DNA from: Alphaproteobacteria bacterium
Lineage (GTDB): Bacteria > Pseudomonadota > Alphaproteobacteria > Rs-D84
Assembly: GCA_017425725.1 (NCBI GenBank)
Contig: JAFOXU010000115.1
Location: 1 to 5,428, forward strand
Direction of reading: 5' to 3'
DNA length: 5,428 nt
Shown here: piece after piece, positions 1 to 4,614 of the stretch
Layout of the letters: every line of letters starts with the position of its first letter
How positions within the stretch are numbered: the stretch's first letter is position 1
The notes under the pieces: generated by a model
Database searches by the model: none
The model's input: only the letters and a program-made list of their open reading frames with translations
What the model was told of the DNA's origin: nothing
Made by a program: the position numbers and the translations under genes

Positions 1-1196
1 CGGATCCAAATACAGATCCAGAAATTTATAATTCTGCGGCAACGGATTACGGCGTATACGCATCACCGAATTTGTATGGCGCCGAATCGGATGATGATTA
101 TGTTGTCTATGCCAGTGTTGATGACTATATTGTTCCGCCACAATCAGAAATGAACGTAGCGTCGTTGTATGGTCAGGAAATTATTACAGATTCATCTGTA
201 TCACATGATGATTATTTAACAGTTCCAACATATTCAGAACCAAAACAGACTGTTCCTGAAAGTGAAAATGTTATAACTGTACAGTCAGGGGATACGCTAT
301 ATAGTTTGGCAAAAAAATATGATATGTCTGTTCAAGAATTGGCAGATGTAAATTCCTTGAAAGAACCGTATCAATTATCTGTTGGACAAAAATTGTTGTT
401 AGAAAAACAGACTCAAACAGCGCAACAGGTGGACACTTTGCAGATTAATAAACCTGTTAGTGGGGTAAAAACAACAACACGTGTTGAGTTAAAAGAAATT
501 GTCGTTGGGCGTGGCGATACGTTGTATTCAATATCCAGAAAATATGCTGTGCCTGTAAATGATTTGGCTGTTATGAATAAATTAACACCTCCATTTAATT
601 TATCTGTGGGGCAAAAATTACGTGTTCCAAATTTGGCAGATGTGCCTGTGTCAAAAACTGTAACAACAGCAAAGGTAAATGTAGAACAAACAGAGATAAA
701 CGCAGGGGTTAAACAAACTGTTGTCAAAGATGCGCAGGCAGAAAAAACAGCAAAAGCGCCTGTAAAAAAGATTTCTTCGGATCCATCAAAAAAGTTGCCA
801 ACAATTGGCGCACGTTCTTCATCTAAATTTGCGTGGCCAGTACGTGGAAAGATATTGTCTGCGTATGGTGCAAAATCAAATGGATTGTTTAATGATGGGA
901 TAAATATTGCTGCATCACGTGGTACTGCGGTCAAGGCAGCAGAAAATGGTGTGGTTGCATATGCGGGTAACGAAGTAAAAGGGATGGGTAATTTGGTGAT
1001 AATTCAACATGCCGGTGGTTGGATGACTGTTTATGCGCATATGGATTCTATGAATGTTCGTCGTGGTCACAAGGTGTCTGTTGGACAAAAAATAGGCGCT
1101 GTTGGTGAAACAGGTAAGGTGGACAGTCCACAATTACATTTCGAAATTCGCAAGGGGACCAAGGCGTATAACCCATCTGCATATTTAAAGAAGTAA
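1..1196 (+). CDS. LysM-LysM-LytM protein, NlpD/DipM-like murein hydrolase activator (5' partial)
   Basis: The reading frame is open from the first complete codon at base 3, so the gene is cut by the left edge. The TTG at 72 has no ribosome site before it and is probably internal. Counting from codon 72, residues 67-111 and 142-186 are two LysM peptidoglycan-binding domains, each with GDTLYS near the start and LSVGQKL at the end. A Lys/Ala/Thr-rich linker follows, then a LytM (M23) domain at about 252-374. Three of the positions that make M23 enzymes active are changed: the first His and the Asp are N274 and N278, and the first His of HxH is Q354. H323 and H356 remain. Escherichia coli NlpD and Caulobacter DipM are similarly degenerate and activate cell-wall amidases rather than cut peptidoglycan, so a division-linked periplasmic activator role is inferred. 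The N-terminal part visible here is acidic and Tyr-rich, with repeated VYAS/VASLYG-type units. The export signal must lie upstream. No terminator follows, and the next gene starts 83 bases later. Confidence 0.88.
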   Translation, partial: DPNTDPEIYNSAATDYGVYASPNLYGAESDDDYVVYASVDDYIVPPQSEMNVASLYGQEIITDSSVSHDDYLTVPTYSEPKQTVPESENVITVQSGDTLYSLAKKYDMSVQELADVNSLKEPYQLSVGQKLLLEKQTQTAQQVDTLQINKPVSGVKTTTRVELKEIVVGRGDTLYSISRKYAVPVNDLAVMNKLTPPFNLSVGQKLRVPNLADVPVSKTVTTAKVNVEQTEINAGVKQTVVKDAQAEKTAKAPVKKISSDPSKKLPTIGARSSSKFAWPVRGKILSAYGAKSNGLFNDGINIAASRGTAVKAAENGVVAYAGNEVKGMGNLVIIQHAGGWMTVYAHMDSMNVRRGHKVSVGQKIGAVGETGKVDSPQLHFEIRKGTKAYNPSAYLKK

Positions 1197-1265
1197 ATTT
1201 TCGATTTTTGAGAATACTGTCATCTCTGATTTTTGTAAAACTTGTGTTAGAGTTTTATTGATGCC

Positions 1266-1272
1266 AAAGGAG
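1266..1272 (+). promoter_or_regulatory. Ribosome binding site that fixes a TTG start
   Basis: AAAGGAG lies seven bases before the TTG at 1280, which is ideal spacing. The first in-frame ATG (1292) would be 19 bases away, and the ATG at 1273 is in another frame. This supports TTG as the true start of the oxidase gene and keeps the two lysines in front of its membrane segment. Confidence 0.8.
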
Positions 1273-1279
1273 ATGAGAG

Positions 1280-2506
1280 TTGAAAAAAATAATGTTTGTT
1301 TTATGCATAGTATTGATTTTGTTGCTGGTTATATGGCTGGTAATGAAGTTTAATAAATCGGCTGCGCCTGATAATCAGTATAATGCATCTGAACTGGATA
1401 CGCAGATAACAATTTATGATATTGATGATTTAGAAAAACGTGCGGCTGCTGTTATACCACAAGGTGGGTTTGATTATATTTATGGTGGCGCAGATACAGA
1501 ACAAACAATGCGTGATAATGTTGCTTGTTTTGAAAATGTTGATATTTATCCTCGTGTATTAACAGGTGTTAATATGCCAGACATTACAACCAGTATATTA
1601 GGCATAGATATATCTTTGCCTGTAATTGTTGCGCCGGCGGCTGCGCATGGATTGGCACATGTTTCTGCCGAAGCAGGTAGCGCACGTGGCGCAGCTGCCA
1701 GTGGTACGATAATGAGTGTCAGTAATTATGCCAGCAGTACATTGGCAGAAATCGCAGCCGCAGGTAATGGGGCGCCCCAATGGTTTCAATTATATCTTAG
1801 CAAGGATGATGAATTTAATCGCCAAATTATCAAGCAGGCAGAAGAATTAGGCTATCGGGCAATAATATTAACAGTCGATGCGCCTGTTGGGGGAAATAGA
1901 ATAAGAGATGTTAAAAATGATTTTAAATTTCCATTGGCATTACCAAACGTTGCACAAAAAAGTGGGCCAACAAAAGGGCATGGTATCGGAAAAATATTTG
2001 CTGCAGCGCAAAATAAATTAACAGCATATGATGTTATGCGTGTAAAAAGAATGACGAATTTACCTGTGATTGTAAAAGGTATTCAACATCCAGATGATGC
2101 AGAAATTGCAATTGCAGCAGGGGCTGATGCAATATGGGTTTCAAATCATGGTGGCAGACAGCTAGATGGTTCTTTTTGTGCCTTTGATGTTTTGTCAGAT
2201 GTTGCAAGACGTGTGAACAAACGTGTCCCAATAATTTTTGACAGTGGAATACGTCGAGGAACACATATATTCAAGGCAATCGCCAGTGGTGCAGATGTTG
2301 TTGCAATTGGGCGACCTGTGATTTATGGTCTGGCGCTGGGTGGTTGGCGTGGTGTTGTGTCTGTATTTGATTATCTGAAAACCGATTTACGTCGTGTTAT
2401 GACATTGGCAGGCGCACAAACCATAGAAGACATAAAACATATAAAATTAAGAGTCCCACAATGTGATTGTGATAAAGACTTGCATTTGACAGAAAAAAGT
2501 CTATAA
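1280..2506 (+). CDS. Membrane-anchored FMN-dependent alpha-hydroxy-acid oxidase, L-lactate oxidase type
   Basis: This 408-residue protein starts at TTG. Residues 5-23 form a single hydrophobic segment after MKK, with no clear cleavage site, so it is a likely signal anchor. Residues 45-387 match the FMN-dependent 2-hydroxy-acid dehydrogenase/oxidase family throughout. The closest recalled relative is Aerococcus viridans L-lactate oxidase, through APxAAHGLAH (118-127), WFQLYLSKDD (168-177), GNRIRDVKN (205-213), VKGIQHP (265-271), SNHGGRQLD (288-296) and FDSGIRRG (320-327). Catalytic H290 and R293, flavin-contacting K266, Y66 and Y172, and the phosphate-binding GRP (344-346) are present. The lactate-oxidase tyrosine usually numbered Y215 is F240 here. 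Such enzymes oxidise L-lactate or a related 2-hydroxy acid to the 2-oxo acid, passing electrons to oxygen (giving H2O2) or to a quinone; sequence alone does not decide the acceptor. The tail after about 388 carries C395-D-C397. The anchor is unusual for this soluble subfamily. No terminator follows the stop, so transcripts may run into the tRNA. Confidence 0.88.
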   Translation: MKKIMFVLCIVLILLLVIWLVMKFNKSAAPDNQYNASELDTQITIYDIDDLEKRAAAVIPQGGFDYIYGGADTEQTMRDNVACFENVDIYPRVLTGVNMPDITTSILGIDISLPVIVAPAAAHGLAHVSAEAGSARGAAASGTIMSVSNYASSTLAEIAAAGNGAPQWFQLYLSKDDEFNRQIIKQAEELGYRAIILTVDAPVGGNRIRDVKNDFKFPLALPNVAQKSGPTKGHGIGKIFAAAQNKLTAYDVMRVKRMTNLPVIVKGIQHPDDAEIAIAAGADAIWVSNHGGRQLDGSFCAFDVLSDVARRVNKRVPIIFDSGIRRGTHIFKAIASGADVVAIGRPVIYGLALGGWRGVVSVFDYLKTDLRRVMTLAGAQTIEDIKHIKLRVPQCDCDKDLHLTEKSL

Positions 2507-2507
2507 T
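2480..2507 (+). promoter_or_regulatory. Probable sigma-70 promoter for tRNA-Lys, inside the oxidase gene end
   Basis: TTGCAT (2480-2485), a 16-base spacer and a perfect TATAAT (2502-2507) lie about 30 bases before the tRNA. The oxidase stop codon TAA (2504-2506) is part of the -10 box. The following bases, TACCCCCG, make a C-rich discriminator of the kind found at stringently controlled stable-RNA promoters. A TTGACA at 2486 is only 10 bases from the -10 and is probably not the -35 used. Confidence 0.6.
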
Positions 2508-2537
2508 TACCCCCGTTCTGATAAGAAAATTAGTTTT

Positions 2538-2613
2538 GGATGCGTAGCTCAGTTGGTAGAGCAACTGACTCTTAATCAGTGGGTCCAGGGTTCGAGTCCC
2601 TGCGCGTCCACCA
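2538..2613 (+). tRNA. trnK: tRNA-Lys (anticodon CTT), CCA encoded
   Basis: A complete cloverleaf can be drawn. The acceptor stem GGATGCG (2538-2544) pairs with CGCGTCC (2603-2609) with one T-G wobble. The D arm contains AGCTCAGTTGGTAGAGC. The anticodon stem ACTGA/TCAGT (2564-2568 with 2576-2580) encloses the loop CTCTTAA, giving anticodon CTT at 2571-2573, which reads the lysine codon AAG. The T stem CAGGG/CCCTG encloses TTCGAGT. The discriminator base is A2610 and CCA is encoded at 2611-2613. It is a single tRNA, probably with its own promoter and terminator, and may also be cut out of oxidase read-through transcripts. Confidence 0.97.
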
Positions 2614-2618
2614 GACAT

Positions 2619-2643
2619 AAAACCGCCATGTGCGGTTTTTTAT
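2619..2643 (+). terminator. Intrinsic terminator after tRNA-Lys
   Basis: AAAACCGC (2619-2626) pairs with GCGGTTTT (2632-2639) around the five-base loop CATGT, and the T tract continues to about 2645. It begins five bases after the encoded CCA. It would end both the tRNA transcript and any read-through from the oxidase gene. Confidence 0.85.
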
Positions 2644-2717
2644 TTTATGTATGTGATTTTTATAACAGGGATTCATACCTATGCAAATATGTTGATAACA
2701 CTGATAGAATTGTAGCG

Positions 2718-2743
2718 TTGACATGAAACTTTGAATCTATAAA
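2718..2743 (+). promoter_or_regulatory. Candidate promoter of the outer-membrane protein gene
   Basis: A perfect TTGACA (2718-2723) is followed after only 14 bases by TATAAA (2738-2743). The spacer is shorter than the usual 16-18, so either the -10 is misplaced or this sigma factor tolerates the spacing. The box runs into a seven-A tract and then directly into the AGGAG ribosome site (2754-2758), leaving a very short leader. The rest of 2644-2763 shows no gene or clear hairpin. Confidence 0.35.
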
Positions 2744-2763
2744 AAAACTTAAAAGGAGAAAAA

Positions 2764-3375
2764 ATGAAAAAATTAGTTGTTTCAACATTGGCTGTGCTGA
2801 TTGCATGTCCTGCATTTGCAATTAATCACCCTGATCAGGGCAGCTCTTGGAAAATGTGGGGTATGGACCCTTATGTTGGATTAAGAGGCGGTTTGAGTTA
2901 TACAAACTTGAACTATAAATATGATGGAAATAAAGAATCTATTACAGATTGGATATTTCAAGGTCGTGCAGCACTTGGTTTAGAAGTATGTGATACTGTT
3001 CGTTCTGAAATGGAATGGACTTATTATGGTAAAACATCAGATGATGCAAACTTTGGTGCAGCTGGCAGGGTAGATGTAGATGCAAAATTGCAGACATTAT
3101 TGTGGAACAATTATATGGAATTTGCTTCATATAAAATGGTTCGTCCATTCGCAGGTTTAGGTGTCGGTATGGCATTTGCAGATGTTAAACGTGAAGGTGA
3201 ATTAGTACCTCATCATAGTGAAAGCAAAACACGTTTTGCCGGTATGGGTACAGTGGGTGTAACATTTGATATGGAACGTTTTGCAGTTGATTTGGCCGCA
3301 CGTTATACATATGTAGATATTCAGTCAGGAATGCATAACTTTGGTGGCGATATCGGTATCAGATTTATGTTCTAA
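2764..3375 (+). CDS. Small outer-membrane beta-barrel protein (opacity/OmpA-like porin type)
   Basis: This 203-residue protein has a classic Sec signal peptide: MKK, a hydrophobic core, and likely cleavage after AFA at residue 19. The mature chain consists of alternating amphipathic strands, about 37-50, 64-89 (a hairpin), 105-121, 126-142, 155-170, 173-186 and 193-203. This suits an eight-stranded barrel. VRPFAGLGVGMAF (126-138) resembles the rPyxGxGxG strand of OmpA-like and opacity-family barrels. The final residue is Phe after alternating hydrophobics, the usual signal for the BAM insertion machinery. AGGAG lies five bases before the ATG, supporting the start. The function is not set by the sequence; barrels this small are mostly structural or adhesive surface proteins rather than open porins. 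It has its own leader and a strong terminator, so it is probably a single-gene unit. Confidence 0.82.
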   Translation: MKKLVVSTLAVLIACPAFAINHPDQGSSWKMWGMDPYVGLRGGLSYTNLNYKYDGNKESITDWIFQGRAALGLEVCDTVRSEMEWTYYGKTSDDANFGAAGRVDVDAKLQTLLWNNYMEFASYKMVRPFAGLGVGMAFADVKREGELVPHHSESKTRFAGMGTVGVTFDMERFAVDLAARYTYVDIQSGMHNFGGDIGIRFMF

Positions 3376-3404
3376 AAAAAACACCCCAAACGGGGTGTTT
3401 TTTT
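3375..3404. terminator. Bidirectional terminator between convergent genes
   Basis: This is a perfect hairpin: an A run plus ACACCCC pairs with GGGGTGT plus a T run around the loop AAAC (3388-3391). The T run serves the + gene and the A run (T on the other strand) serves the - gene. The last base of the + gene stop codon (3373-3375) and the - gene stop codon (3403-3405) touch the ends of the stem, so one element closes both transcripts with almost no 3' untranslated region. Confidence 0.9.
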
Positions 3405-3759
3405 ATGATAGTTTGGCAAGTGCTAGTTTATTTAAAAAGCCTTCTTCAATAGCGCTAAGCAGTGAATTGATGCCTTCGTTTGTATCGTCATCATTTTGTA
3501 GTTTTTCCAACAATGAAATTATTTTTTCAGATGATTTTATTAAATCACGGTTTACAAATCTTTCATTTAATATATTTGGATTAAATACAGATTTATTATC
3601 TGATGCCATAAAATATGTTTCTGCAATTGCATCGACCCATGTGTCAATATCTTCTGATAATCTGTCAAATAACAAATGTTTAGAATATTGATTTGTTGAC
3701 CAATGGTTAATTTTGCATGCATATTTAAATGCTATTAAATGTTGAATTAGTTCATACAT
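3403..3759 (-). CDS. Small helical protein with a Dps/ferritin-like ligand pattern
   Basis: This 118-residue protein is predicted to be almost wholly helical, with no signal peptide or membrane segment, so it is cytoplasmic. AAAGGAG (3767-3773 on the - strand) lies seven bases before its ATG, which favours it over the overlapping + frame. H19-W20, H28, D32, D43 and E47 follow the order of Dps ferroxidase residues. The H28-D32, H28-D43 and D43-E47 spacings (4, 15, 4) equal those recalled for Listeria Dps, while H19-H28 is 9 rather than 12. The segment INHWSTNQYSKH also recalls small uncharacterised Dps-like families of bacteria and phages (possibly DUF5856). The C-terminal helices (about 72-118) are short compared with the 150-170 residues of true Dps. 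An iron or oxidative-stress role is only an inference; it could be a ferritin-fold protein with another job. It lies divergent from the SOD-like lipoprotein gene and convergent with the barrel gene. Confidence 0.72.
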   Translation of the reverse strand: MYELIQHLIAFKYACKINHWSTNQYSKHLLFDRLSEDIDTWVDAIAETYFMASDNKSVFNPNILNERFVNRDLIKSSEKIISLLEKLQNDDDTNEGINSLLSAIEEGFLNKLALAKLS

Positions 3760-3810
3760 TTTTTTTCTCCTTTATTTTTGTTGGACATATGTAATTTATC
3801 AGAAAGTTTT

Positions 3811-3836
3811 TTTATGGCACATAGGTGTGTATTCAA
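3811..3836 (-). promoter_or_regulatory. Candidate promoter of the Dps-like gene
   Basis: Read on the - strand, TTGAAT (3836-3831) is followed after 14 bases by CATAAA (3816-3811). The -10 box sits within the 12-mer ATAAAAAAACTT (3815-3804), which also occurs at the candidate promoter of the barrel gene (2739-2750), again 14 bases after a TTGA hexamer. Both boxes are weak, so this rests mainly on the repeated arrangement. Confidence 0.28.
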
Positions 3837-3861
3837 ATTCGCTATACGTTATGTTTCTTGG

Positions 3862-3876
3862 GATTCCTAGGGAATC
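3862..3876. promoter_or_regulatory. 15-base dyad in the divergent intergenic region
   Basis: GATTCC, TAG, GGAATC forms a perfect inverted repeat with six-base arms and a three-base centre. It extends to TT...AA if two bases (GG) bulge. It stands out as GC-rich in an AT-rich 188-base gap, about midway between the starts of the Dps-like (-) and lipoprotein (+) genes. An operator for one or both is the simplest reading. It has no T tract, so it is not a terminator. No known regulator's consensus was recognised. Apart from this, the candidate promoter and the two ribosome sites, nothing else stands out in 3760-3947. Confidence 0.45.
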
Positions 3877-3947
3877 AAACCTGCGGAAAAATATATGAAA
3901 CATAGTAAAATTATTATCGTACCAACAAAAAACAAAGGAGAAAATAA

Positions 3948-4511
3948 ATGGCGAATTTAGTCAGAAAAACATGTGTGTTTGCATCTGTATTAGGTGCAGC
4001 AGCAATATTGGCAGGTTGTACAACAGGATGCCCAACAAAGCATCATAAAAAAACAATGAATCATAACAAACAACAATATGTACAGCCTGTTGAAATGATC
4101 GAATCAGATACAATTGTTGTATATCAAACATATGAAGACGCAGATGTTAATCATGTTTACGCAAAAATGTATACTCACAGCAGCAATGGTGGTGAATCAA
4201 AAATGGGGCATATTAAATTCCGTGATACAGATAATGGTTTGAAAATGGAAGTCGATTTGAAAGATTTGCGTGATGGTGTGCCTTATACTGTAAAATTGTA
4301 TCAATGCGATTCTTGTTATAATGATGTAAAATGTTGTAATGCTACACACAGCATGAATGTAAAATTGCCAATGCTGGAAACCGGCAAAAGTGGCAGACTG
4401 CACGAAACCTATATGATTCAGGGATTAAGCGCAGGTCAATTAAATGGTGCAAATATCTATCTGGAACGTGATGGCGGTTACAAAGCCGGATGGGGTAAAT
4501 TAGAAAAATAA
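3948..4511 (+). CDS. Lipoprotein with a degenerate Cu/Zn superoxide dismutase-like domain
   Basis: This 187-residue protein has a signal II peptide: R6-K7, a hydrophobic core, and lipobox LAGC with the lipidated Cys at 24. AAAGGAG lies seven bases before the ATG. A His/Lys/Asn-rich linker (31-45) leads to a beta-rich domain at about 67-187. Its layout resembles SodC: GHIKFRDTDNGLKMEVDLKDL (87-107) recalls GxxxFxxxxxGlxVxgxlxgL. DGVPYTVKLYQC (109-120) sits where SodC has the EGLHGFHVHE copper site. LNGANIYLERDGG (165-177) sits where it has GRxLVVHxxxDD. The copper and zinc histidines expected at these places are absent, so ordinary dismutase activity is unlikely. Cysteines 120, 123, 129 and 130 form a compact cluster that could be disulfide-bonded or bind a metal. 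The fold call is by eye and uncertain; the lipoprotein call is firm. Residue +2 is Thr, which in Escherichia coli would allow sorting to the outer membrane. Confidence 0.8.
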   Translation: MANLVRKTCVFASVLGAAAILAGCTTGCPTKHHKKTMNHNKQQYVQPVEMIESDTIVVYQTYEDADVNHVYAKMYTHSSNGGESKMGHIKFRDTDNGLKMEVDLKDLRDGVPYTVKLYQCDSCYNDVKCCNATHSMNVKLPMLETGKSGRLHETYMIQGLSAGQLNGANIYLERDGGYKAGWGKLEK

Positions 4512-4529
4512 TAAATATATGTGATATTG

Positions 4530-4557
4530 ATGCCCCGGGGTTCCGGGGTGTTTTTTA
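4530..4557 (+). terminator. Intrinsic terminator after the lipoprotein gene
   Basis: CCCCGG (4533-4538) pairs with CCGGGG (4543-4548) around GGTT, extended by wobble pairs, and is followed by TGTTTTTTATT. It separates the lipoprotein transcript from the last gene, which therefore needs its own promoter. None was confidently recognised in 4558-4614. Confidence 0.9.
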
Positions 4558-4614
4558 TTCTTGTTTTAAGATTTGTTTCTTATATCATATTCCATGTTTA
4601 TGGAAAGGTAATAT

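Noticed and set aside
413..934. 173-residue minus-strand frame in the LysM/LytM gene
   Set aside because: It has no ribosome site and lies opposite a frame with clear LysM and LytM domains.
1197..1279. Terminator or promoter in the gap between genes 1 and 2
   Set aside because: Only a weak GAGA/TCTC pairing and a TTGAGA without a well-spaced -10 are present; neither is convincing.
2486..2507. TTGACA plus TATAAT as the tRNA promoter
   Set aside because: The spacer is only 10 bases; the TTGCAT at 2480 gives 16 and fits better.
2590..2613. tRNA 3' end as an integration site
   Set aside because: No repeat of this segment and no integrase gene is visible in the window.
2397..2618. 73-residue minus-strand frame across the tRNA, beginning MSGGRAGTRTLDPL
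   Set aside because: It is the antisense translation of tRNA-Lys, a familiar false gene; the rest is antisense to the oxidase gene.
3341..3691. 116-residue plus-strand frame overlapping the barrel gene end
   Set aside because: It crosses the strong terminator, has no ribosome site, and is antisense to the Dps-like gene, which has one and shows family-like residues.
3862..3890. T-arm-like minus-strand stretch (GGTTTGATTCCC) suggesting a tRNA fragment
   Set aside because: The bases flanking the loop do not pair as a five-base T stem, and no other tRNA arms are nearby.
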